From assembly GCA_030529845.1 (NCBI GenBank), contig JAUMWB010000001.1:682001-746000 (forward strand): 64,000 nucleotides of DNA, read 5' to 3'. Source of the DNA: Rothia sp. (in: high G+C Gram-positive bacteria). Its GTDB lineage: Bacteria; Actinomycetota; Actinomycetes; Actinomycetales; Micrococcaceae. Positions within the stretch are counted from its first letter, which is position 1. Each line of letters starts with the position of its first letter. The position numbers and the translations under genes are program-made. The notes beneath the pieces were generated by a model that saw nothing but the letters and a program-made list of their open reading frames with translations, had not been told where the DNA came from and ran no database searches. Below are positions 35,361 to 44,241 of the stretch, in pieces.

Positions 35361-36617
35361 CTAGTTTTTAGCGAAGGCACCGGAGGTGCCGCTCGACATG
35401 GCGTAGGCGCTTTCAGCATGCTGGGCCAGGTCGATCCCCTGAACCTCCTGCTTCTCGCTGACCCGGAAACCCATGGTGCGGTGAATCGGGATCACAATCA
35501 ACAGGGTCACAACCGCGCAGTAGGCCATAGAAATCAGGGTTGCAACGGTCTGGGTAACCAGCAGGCCTAGACCGCCACCGTAAAAGAGACCTGCAATTCC
35601 GGTAGACGGGGTTGCGATAAAACCCAGAGCCAAAGGGCCAATGAGACCGGAAACCAGGTGTACACCCACAACGTCAAGAGAATCATCGTAGCCCAAGCGG
35701 TACTTGAGGCCCACGGCCCAGCCTGAGGCGATACCCGAGATAAAGCCTAGGGCCAGAGCTCCGGCCGGATCGACGTTAGCGCAGGCCGGGGTGATAGCAA
35801 CCAGCCCCGAGACCAGGCCGGACGCCGCACCCAGGGAGGTCACGTGGCCATCGCGGATTCGTTCAAGTAGGGCCCAGCCGAGCATGGCAGCCGCCGGGGC
35901 AGCAAGGGTGTTGACCCAGATCAGACCTGCCTGGGCGCCGTCCGCAGCAGCCCCCACGTTGAAACCGAACCAACCAAACCAGAGGATAGCTGCACCCAGC
36001 ATGACCAGGGGCAGGGAGTGGGGACGCTGGTTGGGGTCTTCCCCAAAGCCCTTGCGAGCGCCCAGTACCAGGGCCAGGATTAGACCGGCGACGCCGGCAT
36101 TGATGTGGATGACCAGGCCGCCCGCAAAGTCAATGGCTTCGCCGAACATAGCCCCGATGAAGCCCTCTTCACCGAAGATGCCGCCGCCCCACACCATGAA
36201 GGCCAGGGGGCAATAGACCAGGGTGAGCCAGAGGGGCACAAAGATGCACCAGGCCCCGAAGCGGGCGCGGTCCGCGATAGACCCTGAGATGATAGCCACC
36301 GCAATGATAGCGAAGGTGGAACTGAAGGCTACCGAAAGGAGGTTGGTGCCGCCGTCCGCAAGCGTAGCTGATAGGCCAAAATCGTTGAAGGGTGAGCCGA
36401 CGATGTCGTGGAGGAGGGCATCTCCCCCGCTCATACTGTAGCCCCAGAGCACCCAGCACACGCCGACAAGCCCCATTGAGATGACCGACATCATCATCAT
36501 ATTGAGTGCTGACTTGGCTCGCGTCATACCGCTATAGAAGAGAGCGAGACCCGGTGTCATAAACAGAACAAGTGCCGCGGCAACCACGGTCCAAACATCA
36601 CTGGCGGTAAGTTCCAT
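35361..36617 (-). CDS. amtB: Ammonium transporter AmtB
   Basis: An 11-segment membrane channel for ammonium. The 418-residue protein begins MELTASDVWTVVAAALV and holds the family segments MTPGLALFYSGM, the pore region around VWGGGIF, HINAGVAGL and VHLVSGLIG with the paired pore histidines. The ATG at 36617 has AAGGGGT upstream; the longer frame is spurious. glnB follows at once. The upstream region has GlnR-like sites, so expression should rise in nitrogen limitation. Confidence 0.95.
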   Translation of the reverse strand: MELTASDVWTVVAAALVLFMTPGLALFYSGMTRAKSALNMMMMSVISMGLVGVCWVLWGYSMSGGDALLHDIVGSPFNDFGLSATLADGGTNLLSVAFSSTFAIIAVAIISGSIADRARFGAWCIFVPLWLTLVYCPLAFMVWGGGIFGEEGFIGAMFGEAIDFAGGLVIHINAGVAGLILALVLGARKGFGEDPNQRPHSLPLVMLGAAILWFGWFGFNVGAAADGAQAGLIWVNTLAAPAAAMLGWALLERIRDGHVTSLGAASGLVSGLVAITPACANVDPAGALALGFISGIASGWAVGLKYRLGYDDSLDVVGVHLVSGLIGPLALGFIATPSTGIAGLFYGGGLGLLVTQTVATLISMAYCAVVTLLIVIPIHRTMGFRVSEKQEVQGIDLAQHAESAYAMSSGTSGAFAKN

Positions 36618-36687
36618 GCCTGTTACCCCTTTCAAAACCCGTAAAGAAAACCTGTGTGCCGGTAGACCGGCTCTTGGCGTGTTGACA

Positions 36688-36747
36688 GTTTCTATTGTTC
36701 TCTGCACGTGTTTCGGCTGCTTGCGCGTGGAGTTTCGCTCCGGTTAC
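36688..36747 (-). promoter_or_regulatory. GlnR-like box cluster upstream of amtB
   Basis: On the - strand GTAAC-N6-GAAAC (36732-36747) matches the GlnR half-site pair known from Streptomyces (gTnAc-n6-GaAAc). Two more GAAAC words follow at 36710-36714 and 36688-36692, each exactly 22 bp (two helical turns) from the last. The a-sites between them are poor (CGCAA, AGAGA). The region lies 70-130 bases upstream of the amtB start. Confidence 0.6.
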
Positions 36748-36838
36748 AGGTACCCTCCCCGTGTTGCGGGTATGAAAACAGGGGTTACGGGGGTGTTTCG
36801 GGCAGTGACGGGCAGGTTACCGGCCCTCTAAGCGGGCA

Positions 36839-36880
36839 TGAAAAACCGGGGGAACTGTTAGAAACAGTTCCCCCGGTTCC
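36839..36880 (-). terminator. Terminator after ftsY
   Basis: A perfect 16-bp stem (AACCGGGGGAACTGTT with AACAGTTCCCCCGGTT) with a three-base loop, followed on the - strand by TTTTTCATG. Confidence 0.88.
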
Positions 36881-36901
36881 TAGATGAACTTAGGATGCGC
36901 T

Positions 36902-38005
36902 TTAGTCGAGGAGAGCGTCGACGAAGGCTCCGGGCTCGAAGGGAGCGAGGTCGTCGGGGCCCTCACCCAGGCCGATGAGCTTGACGGGTACGCCCAGCTC
37001 TTCCTGGATAGCAACCACGATGCCACCCTTGGCTGAGCCGTCGAGTTTAGTGAGCACAATACCTGTAATCTGAACCACCTCGGAGAAGACCTTGGCCTGG
37101 ATCATGCCGTTCTGGCCGGTGGTGGCGTCAATGACCAGGAGCACCTCGGTGACCGGCGCTTCCTTCTCAACCACGCGCTTGATTTTGCCCAGCTGATCCA
37201 TCAAGCCGGCCTTGTTCTGCAGGCGCCCGGCGGTATCGATCATGACGGTATCAACACCGCGGGCCTTACCCTCGCGAATAGCTTCGAAGGCAACGGAAGC
37301 CGGATCGGCGCCGTCCTTCTCTGAGCGGACGGTATCAACACCCACCCGATCGCCCCAGGTCTGAAGCTGGTCGGCAGCCGCCGCACGGAAGGTATCAGCC
37401 GCACCCAGTAGCAGGTTCTTCTCTTCAGCGACCATCACGCGGGCCAGCTTACCCACTGTAGTGGTCTTGCCGACGCCGTTGACGCCCACAACGAGAACGA
37501 CACCGGGGTTGCCATCGGCACCATCGAGGGCCAGGGAGCGGTCGGTATCTTCACCCACGATGGCAAGAAGTTCCTCACGCAGCATCTGCTTGACGTGGGC
37601 GGGGTTCTCGGTGCCCTCCACGCGTACACGCTGTTGCAGAGCCTCCACCAGGCGAGCGGAGGGTTCAGCGCCCAAGTCTGCTAGGAGCAGGGTTTCCTCA
37701 ACTTCATCCCAGACGTCCTGGTCAATCTTGTCGCGGGACAGCAGAGCCAGCAGGCCCTTGCCCAGCAAGTTGTTGGAACGGGAAAGGCGGGCGCGCAGGC
37801 GCACCAGACGGCCTTGAGCGGACGCCGGACGCTCGATCGCGGTAACCGGGCCATCAACGCTATCTGATGGTAGGTCATCAGAATCGCGAGTGCCCTCATA
37901 GCCGCCCTGAGGGGCCTTAGGGCCGCGCAACAGAACTGCGAGCACGCCACCTAAAATCAGCACACCCAGAAGTATGTACACAATGAGAGTTAGAGAATCA
38001 TTCAC
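36902..38005 (-). CDS. ftsY: Signal recognition particle receptor FtsY
   Basis: Membrane receptor GTPase for the Ffh-nascent chain complex. With the GTG start at 38005 it has 367 residues: an N-terminal membrane segment (about 5-25, LTLIVYILLGVLILGGVLAV), a short linker, the N domain and the G domain with GVNGVGKTTT, DTAGRLQNK and TKLDGSAKGG. A longer frame upstream is possible but unlike the family. AGAAGGG abuts the GTG, so the exact start is uncertain. The order ftsY-amtB-glnB recalls Corynebacterium, where glnD and ffh then follow. Confidence 0.93.
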   Translation of the reverse strand: MNDSLTLIVYILLGVLILGGVLAVLLRGPKAPQGGYEGTRDSDDLPSDSVDGPVTAIERPASAQGRLVRLRARLSRSNNLLGKGLLALLSRDKIDQDVWDEVEETLLLADLGAEPSARLVEALQQRVRVEGTENPAHVKQMLREELLAIVGEDTDRSLALDGADGNPGVVLVVGVNGVGKTTTVGKLARVMVAEEKNLLLGAADTFRAAAADQLQTWGDRVGVDTVRSEKDGADPASVAFEAIREGKARGVDTVMIDTAGRLQNKAGLMDQLGKIKRVVEKEAPVTEVLLVIDATTGQNGMIQAKVFSEVVQITGIVLTKLDGSAKGGIVVAIQEELGVPVKLIGLGEGPDDLAPFEPGAFVDALLD

Positions 38006-38160
38006 CCTTCTAGCTTGCCATATTCTCCACGCTCCATACAGCCCCGATGATGGGAGTAGAATGCACTTCTGCACAGCGCCACCCCACAACAGCAGGCGTT
38101 GTGAGCTAAGATACTTTTCGGAACGATAGATACAGCACAGAGGCATCAAAACACACGCAC

Positions 38161-39519
38161 ATGAGTAACCACATACCTACCCCCTCCATGGACACCGGGG
38201 CTATCCCAGTCATCCCCGAATCAGTACGGCAGGAAAGCCGCACTCAAAAGCCGAGCGCAAGCGAAGCCGTCAAGGTACCCACCCAGATCAAGGTGCTCAT
38301 TGCAGCCTCCTTTCTGATAGCCCTCGGCTACGGTCTGGTAGCCCCGGTCCTCCCAGGATTTGCTCGCAGCTTCGATGTGGGAGCTATGGCAGCGACCTTC
38401 GTTGTCTCAGCCTTCGCCCTCTCGCGCCTGGCTTTCGCACCAGCGTCCGGACGCCTTATCTCCCGCTTCGGTGAGCGCCGTATCTACTCGGCGGGCCTCA
38501 TTATCGTGGGGCTGGGTTCCATCGGAGCCGGGCTATCGGTCAATTACCCTATGCTGATTGCCTCCCGAATTGTCGGTGGCACCGGTTCGGTCATGTTTAC
38601 CGTAGCGGCCATGGGTATTCTGGTGCGCAACTCTCCCCCCACTATTCGGGGTAAGGTCTCGGGCTACTTTGCCACTTCATTTTTGCTGGGCAATATCTTG
38701 GGGCCGGTACTGGGCGCAGCGGCCTCCTCTCTGGGCATGCGGGTACCTTTCTTCGTATATGCCACGATGCTCCTGTGCGCAGCTCTGGTAGTTCTTACCC
38801 AGCTCAAGGACGAGACCCAGGAGGTCAACCTCAACACCCAGGGCATTGCTATTCCCAAGCCCGAACTCAAACTGGCTGATGCCCTCAAGTTCACCAACTT
38901 CAAAGCAGCCCTGGTCACTAATCTGGCGGTAGGGTGGAGCGTCTTCGGGCTACAGTCCACCGTGGTCCCTCTTGCCGCGGTAGCCCTCCTGGCCAACCTG
39001 CATGCCGGGGAGGCTGGCTACGATGCCGCTGTTGCCGGGGCCAAGCTGGCAGGCTTTACCCTCGCTACCTACGCAGCGGGCAACGCCCTGGTACAGATTT
39101 ATTCAGGCAAGATGGGCGATAAGGTCGGCCGCCGTCCCATGGTCTTTTCTGGGCTGATTCTGGCTGGAATAGTCACTATCGTCTTTGGTCTGATTACCAG
39201 CCCGGCAGTCTTTGTGGGTGCGGCTGTGCTTCTCGGTATCGCCTCAGCCCTGCTTGGGCCTTCCCTACAGGCTGCCGTGTCAGACATTGTGGGCAATAAG
39301 CGCTCCGGTGGCCAGCCTCTGGCCTACTACCAGATGGTTTCGGACATCGGCCTGATCGTTGGCCCGCTTGTAGCCGGCTTTATCATCGATGCCTGGGGTT
39401 TCTTCCCCGCGTTTATCGTCGCAGGTGCCCTGCTACTTCTTGCAGCTATCGGCTGGTTCCCCGGCTACCGGCCCAAGTACCCGGCCGATATAGCCGATGA
39501 AGGCTACACCGGCAGGTAG
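38161..39519 (+). CDS. Major facilitator superfamily transporter
   Basis: A 452-residue MFS protein with a hydrophilic N-terminus (about 1-40) and 12 predicted membrane segments. Loop signatures are SGRLISRFGERRIY between segments 2 and 3 and GKMGDKVGRRPMV in the second half. This is the layout of drug:proton antiporters (DHA1-like), but the substrate is unknown. No clear ribosome-binding site precedes the ATG. It is transcribed away from ftsY and converges with smc, four bases apart, so it looks like an insertion between ftsY and smc, which are usually neighbours. Confidence 0.88.
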   Translation: MSNHIPTPSMDTGAIPVIPESVRQESRTQKPSASEAVKVPTQIKVLIAASFLIALGYGLVAPVLPGFARSFDVGAMAATFVVSAFALSRLAFAPASGRLISRFGERRIYSAGLIIVGLGSIGAGLSVNYPMLIASRIVGGTGSVMFTVAAMGILVRNSPPTIRGKVSGYFATSFLLGNILGPVLGAAASSLGMRVPFFVYATMLLCAALVVLTQLKDETQEVNLNTQGIAIPKPELKLADALKFTNFKAALVTNLAVGWSVFGLQSTVVPLAAVALLANLHAGEAGYDAAVAGAKLAGFTLATYAAGNALVQIYSGKMGDKVGRRPMVFSGLILAGIVTIVFGLITSPAVFVGAAVLLGIASALLGPSLQAAVSDIVGNKRSGGQPLAYYQMVSDIGLIVGPLVAGFIIDAWGFFPAFIVAGALLLLAAIGWFPGYRPKYPADIADEGYTGR

Positions 39520-39523
39520 AAAT

Positions 39524-42500
39524 CTAGTCAGCTAACCGGTGAGACAGCACGGTCGATACCCCCTGCCGCATGGAAATGCCGTAAAGGGTATCAGCCTGGG
39601 CCATGGTGCGCTGGTGGTGGGTAATCATCAAGAGCTGAGACTTCTCCCTGAGCTGCCCCAGCACTTCCAGCAGGCGGCCTAGATTCCGGTCGTCAAGCGC
39701 CGCTTCCACCTCATCGAGCACATAGAAGGGTGCTGGGCGAGCCATAAAGACTGCCAGTAGCAGAGCCAAAGAGGCCAGGGTGCGCTCACCGCCAGAGAGC
39801 AGGGATAAGCGGGTAATTTTCTTACCGGCTGGCTTGACCCGGATATCAAGGCCGCTGTGTTCCAGGTCGTTTGGGTCGGCAAGCACCAGTTCTGCCTGGC
39901 CGCCGGGAAAGAGCAGAGCAAAAATACGACTAAACTCCACCTGCACATCGGCTAAGGCCCGAGTGAAAGAGGATTCAATATGACCGGTCACATCTTTCAT
40001 CACGGCCCGTAGGTCAGCTCGCGATGCTTTGATGTCCTTAATCTGCTGGCGCAGGTAGCTGTGACGCTGCTCTAGGGCTTCGTATTCTTCAAGGGCGAGG
40101 GGGTTGATGGTTCCAAAGCGGGCCAGTTCTGCCTCAGCTGCTACCAGGTGAGCTTCAAGAGATTCGCGGGGCAGGTCGCTCGCTTCCCTGGTTTCGAGCA
40201 GGGTGTCGAGACTGAGCCCCAGGTCCTTCTCTACCCGCCGGGCAAGGGCTTCCCAACGGGCTTCAACCCGGGCTCCCTGGGCAGCAGCTTCAGCTTGCAG
40301 GGTCAGGGCAGCAGCAAGCGAAGCCTGGGATCCTGCTAGTTCTTCACGGGTAGCGTTCAGAGCCTTGCTGGCTTCTTGGACTTTCTTCAAGGCCTTCTGA
40401 TGCGCCTCATCTTCAAGAGCCTGTACCCGCTCAATAGCCAGTGCCAGGGCTTGGCCACGGGCAGCGACCCTGCGCGCCTGGTGGCGGGCGTCCGCCTCCT
40501 CCTGCTGGCGCTGCTGGCGAGCCGTATCCGCCTGCTCCAGGGTGCTGAGCGCCTCTTGAGCCTGGGTTAGGCGGGCCTGGGCGGTCTCTTCCTTTTCGCG
40601 GGTGTAAATACAAGCGGCCTCGGCCAGGGTTTTTGTTTCGGCAGCCTCGGCCAGGGTTTGTTCTGCCGCGCGGACGACCCCGCTCAGGGTATCGAGGTCA
40701 GCCTCGGGTTTGTTCTGCTGAGTCTGAGCCAGGGCTTTTTGGGCCTTAGTCAGTGCTGCCTGGGCTTCTTTCTGGGTTTCGTCTGCGCGGGCGGCAGCTT
40801 CTTGTAGGCGCCTAAGAGAGGCTTGGGAGCTTTCTGCCCGGCCGGTAAGGGTGGCTAGTTCTGCGCGGGCGGTGGCTAGTTGGGCCGCCAGGGAGCCTGT
40901 GACACGAGCCTGTGCCTTCTCAGCCTCCTGAGCAGCTTTAAGGGCTTCTTGGGCCTGCCTATAGATTGTCTCTGCTCGCTGCTGATCATCAGCAAGGACG
41001 CCACAGATTCGCTCAGCCTGGGATAGCTCAGCGTAGCTTTCAGTCAGGGGTCTCTGTTCCGAGGGGTAGAGCACAGACCCGGCAGTTACCCTTATCCCCT
41101 CTGGCGTCACGGCGCTGACCTGCGGGTAATCCTGGACCAGAGTTCGGGCGGTTGTTTCATCGGGGACTAGGTAGACATTGGCGGTCAGTAGGGCCAGGGT
41201 AGATTGTAGGGCCTGCGGAACGGTGAGGACGTCAATGCATCTGTTAGCTTTATAAACCTCAGCTTGAGATAAAGATAGTTCGTACATGTCAGATGCAGAA
41301 TGAGGTGCCTCAAGAGAGTAAATCTGGGAGACCTCGCAAGGTAGGGCAGCGCCGCTGTCTAGAGCCAGGACTCGCAAATAGGGGCCTAGCACAGAAGCTA
41401 CAGCAGCCTGCCAGACTTGCTCAACCTCAAGTAGAGAAATAAGCTCTTCAGCCCCCTGCTGCAGGGCTTGCTGACGTAGACCTTCATCATCCCCGCTCTC
41501 AGCTCCATCATGGTCCCAGGCAGCTTTTAAAGCTTCATATCGTGCCCGAGCAGAATGAAGCTTTACCTGAACTTGATGCAGCTCCTGGCGGCTCTCTCCA
41601 ACCTGAGCACCTGCCTGCTGGCGGGCCTGACGAAGCTTTTTCTCCTGGTTTTCTGCCTCTAGCAGTTGCTCCCGGAAACCTTCCACCCTTGCCCGAGCCT
41701 TTTCGGTATCAGCCCCGGCTGAGGCACCCTGTTCCTTGGCCTCAGCATATTCAGCTGCCCGTCGATCTGTTTCTTCCCGGGCTTTTTCAAAAGCTGCGCG
41801 GGCAGAGGCCAGCCCCGTGGTGAGCTCAGACAGGCTTTCTCGGTAGCCCTTAGCCTGCTGCTGGGCTACCTCAAGGGCCTGCTGGGTCTCATTCAACTGC
41901 TTCTGGGCAGCATCGAAGGCTACTCGGGCAGAAGCCACCTCCTCAGTCCCTAACCGAGCCGCCTGTTGGGCCTGAGCATACGTTTCCTTTTCCCGCTCAC
42001 ACGCCTGGGCAGCCTGAGCCAAGCGGGTGGCGGCGTCCTTTTCTTCCTCTTCATGCTGAACGCCATTCAAGCGTTCCGCGGCAACCAACTGCACCGTTTC
42101 CACCCGGTGGGCAAGCTCCTTGAGCGCGGTACTGCGCCGGGCAACCTTTTCGAGCCCCTCCTTAGCTGCCTGATGGGCAACACTCAGCTTTCCTAGCTGT
42201 TCCTGAAGGGCACTACTACGCTCCTGGGCCCGCATTCGGGCAGACTCAGCCTGTTCACCGGCGGCCATCTCAGCCTCTCGCTCCTTGGCCATGCCACGAG
42301 CTTCGCAGGCCAGTAGGTCGGCAGTAAGGCTACGGACCCGGCTGGCCACCTCGCCAGCAGCCCTGGCCGCCTCAGCCTGTTCCTTACGCCCCTCCAGCTG
42401 GTCAGCCAGCTCACCGGCCAGATCCTCTAACCGGTCCAGGTTAGTCTTCAGATCATCCAACTTGCCGGCAGTCTTAGCCTGTCGCTTGCGGTGCTTGAGC

Positions 42501-43000
42501 AAGCCAGCAGCCTGCTCAATCAGCTCCCTGCGGTCATCGGCGGTGCCGTGCAGGATCTTATCGACCTGCCCCTGACCCACCAGAGTATAGAGCTCCCGGC
42601 CCACCCCAGCGTCCGCCAGCAGATCCTGTACATCAGTAAGACGGGCAGGTTCCCCATTGATCTCATACTCAGAACCACCGGCAGAAAACATGGTACGCGA
42701 CAGCCGAATTTCAGTATGAGGAAGCGGCAGCGCGCCGTCCTCGTTATCAATAACCAGCTCCACCTTGGCGCGCCCCAGCGCACCACGAGAGCCAGCACCG
42801 GCAAAGATAACGTCTTTCATGGCCCCACCGCGCAGCTGCTTGGCACCTTGAGCACCCATGACCCAGGCCAGGGCGTCCACCACGTTGGATTTACCCGACC
42901 CGTTCGGCCCCACCAGCACGTTGAGGCCCGGCTCAAACTCAAACACGGTAGCCGAGGCAAAAGATTTAAAGCCGCGCACGGTCAAAGATTTTAGGTACAT
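39524..43000 (-). CDS. smc: Chromosome segregation protein SMC
   Basis: Condensin ATPase of 1158 residues. Walker A GPNGSGKS (31-38) is at the N-terminus, followed by a long coiled coil, a hinge near 500-640 (VWQAAVASVLGPYLRVLAL), a second coiled coil rich in Ala, Gln and Glu, and the C-terminal head with LLSGGERTLAS and FYVLDEVEAALDDRN. The ATG at 43000 gives the family start MYLKSLTVRGFKSFAS; another ATG lies 15 bases upstream. There is no strong ribosome-binding site. Confidence 0.96.
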   Translation of the reverse strand: MYLKSLTVRGFKSFASATVFEFEPGLNVLVGPNGSGKSNVVDALAWVMGAQGAKQLRGGAMKDVIFAGAGSRGALGRAKVELVIDNEDGALPLPHTEIRLSRTMFSAGGSEYEINGEPARLTDVQDLLADAGVGRELYTLVGQGQVDKILHGTADDRRELIEQAAGLLKHRKRQAKTAGKLDDLKTNLDRLEDLAGELADQLEGRKEQAEAARAAGEVASRVRSLTADLLACEARGMAKEREAEMAAGEQAESARMRAQERSSALQEQLGKLSVAHQAAKEGLEKVARRSTALKELAHRVETVQLVAAERLNGVQHEEEEKDAATRLAQAAQACEREKETYAQAQQAARLGTEEVASARVAFDAAQKQLNETQQALEVAQQQAKGYRESLSELTTGLASARAAFEKAREETDRRAAEYAEAKEQGASAGADTEKARARVEGFREQLLEAENQEKKLRQARQQAGAQVGESRQELHQVQVKLHSARARYEALKAAWDHDGAESGDDEGLRQQALQQGAEELISLLEVEQVWQAAVASVLGPYLRVLALDSGAALPCEVSQIYSLEAPHSASDMYELSLSQAEVYKANRCIDVLTVPQALQSTLALLTANVYLVPDETTARTLVQDYPQVSAVTPEGIRVTAGSVLYPSEQRPLTESYAELSQAERICGVLADDQQRAETIYRQAQEALKAAQEAEKAQARVTGSLAAQLATARAELATLTGRAESSQASLRRLQEAAARADETQKEAQAALTKAQKALAQTQQNKPEADLDTLSGVVRAAEQTLAEAAETKTLAEAACIYTREKEETAQARLTQAQEALSTLEQADTARQQRQQEEADARHQARRVAARGQALALAIERVQALEDEAHQKALKKVQEASKALNATREELAGSQASLAAALTLQAEAAAQGARVEARWEALARRVEKDLGLSLDTLLETREASDLPRESLEAHLVAAEAELARFGTINPLALEEYEALEQRHSYLRQQIKDIKASRADLRAVMKDVTGHIESSFTRALADVQVEFSRIFALLFPGGQAELVLADPNDLEHSGLDIRVKPAGKKITRLSLLSGGERTLASLALLLAVFMARPAPFYVLDEVEAALDDRNLGRLLEVLGQLREKSQLLMITHHQRTMAQADTLYGISMRQGVSTVLSHRLAD

Positions 43001-43199
43001 GGTGGTGGGCCCCATCAGTTGGGTAAAACGGGTTCGGATCGGCTTACCACTTTACCGCAGGGCCGCCGCCCTGTTCGGTGTGAGATGAACCAGCTCTATC
43101 AATCACCTCACCAGCCCCACCGGGGCATATTATTGAAAAAGTGCCCTGTTTCTTCAAATAAGGGTTTGCCAGAGTCCCTACTAAGGCTAGAAGAGTAGA

Positions 43200-44231
43200 T
43201 TGACCGCCAATTCAGATATTCGCCACCAGAACACTTCCCTGCTATCGGTAACCAGGGTGCTACCGCCGGAGGTCGTCACCAGCTCCTATTTTGATGAGCA
43301 GTTAGCGGCCACCTACAAGCGACTCAAGATGCCCAAGGGTCTGCTTGAGCGCCTCGCCGGTATTAGCGAGCGCCGCTCGTGGGGGCCCACCATGCACTTT
43401 GAGGACGGTGCGGTTCAGGCTGCTGAAGAAGCTATCGCCCAGGCCGGGATCAGCAAGGAACAGATTGGCCTGCTTATTAACACCTCGGTGACTCGCGATA
43501 ATTTTGAGCCGGCAGTAGCTGTGGGTATTCATGACCGCCTGGGTCTACCCCGCCACGCCTTGAACTTCGATATCACCAATGCCTGCCTGGGCTTTGTGAA
43601 CGGTATTACGGTGGCCGCCACCATGATTGATGCTGGGGCTATCGACTACGCCCTGATTGTGGACGGTGAGGACCCCTCCCCCTGGCACGCTACCGCCCTG
43701 CGCCAGCTCAACCGACCCGACTCAACCCGTGATGATGTACTAGCCCAGTTCGCTACTCTCACCCTGGGGTCGGGGGCGGCCGCTGCCGTCATTGGTCGTT
43801 CTGACCTGCACCCCGCAGGCCACAAGATTGTCGGTTCGGTCTCCCGCGCGGGAACCGAGCACCGCAACCTCTGCATCGGCGGTGAGGCTGACCAGGGAAT
43901 GAATACGGACGCTGCGGGCCTGCTTAAGCACGGTCTGCAGCTAGTTGCTGAAGCCTGGGAAGAGGCCCACCAGAACGGTTGGGACTGGGGGAACATGCGC
44001 TCCTATGTAACCCACCAGATTTCTAACGCCCACACCAATGCCATTGTCGAGGCTGTGGGTATCGACCGCGAGCGCATCCCCATGACCTTCCCAGTCTGGG
44101 GCAACGTGGCGGCTGCTGCCCTGCCCATGACCCTGGCTGAGGAAAGCTCCCACTTCGTAGCCGGTGACCGTATTCTCTGTATGGGTGTGGGCTCTGGCCT
44201 GAACACCGCCCTGATGGAAATCACCTGGTAG
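43200..44231 (+). CDS. oleA: OleA, 3-ketoacyl synthase of long-chain olefin synthesis
   Basis: Joins two fatty acyl-CoAs head to head to a beta-keto acid. The 343-residue thiolase-fold protein resembles FabH but is distinct; catalytic Cys129 is in ITNACLGFVNG, His272 in VTHQISNAH and Asn302 in VWGNVAAAA. The start is TTG at 43200 with AGAAGAG upstream; no better start exists before residue 44. The neighbours oleBC and oleD confirm the role. It starts the olefin operon, divergent from smc. Confidence 0.92.
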   Translation: MTANSDIRHQNTSLLSVTRVLPPEVVTSSYFDEQLAATYKRLKMPKGLLERLAGISERRSWGPTMHFEDGAVQAAEEAIAQAGISKEQIGLLINTSVTRDNFEPAVAVGIHDRLGLPRHALNFDITNACLGFVNGITVAATMIDAGAIDYALIVDGEDPSPWHATALRQLNRPDSTRDDVLAQFATLTLGSGAAAAVIGRSDLHPAGHKIVGSVSRAGTEHRNLCIGGEADQGMNTDAAGLLKHGLQLVAEAWEEAHQNGWDWGNMRSYVTHQISNAHTNAIVEAVGIDRERIPMTFPVWGNVAAAALPMTLAEESSHFVAGDRILCMGVGSGLNTALMEITW

Positions 44232-44241
44232 GGGGGCTACA

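Noticed and set aside
43016-43199. A firm promoter for the olefin operon
   Set aside because: TTGAAA followed at 17 bp by AAATAA is present, but the -10 match is too poor to call. A short hairpin CAGGGC/GCCCTG in the same gap has no clear role.
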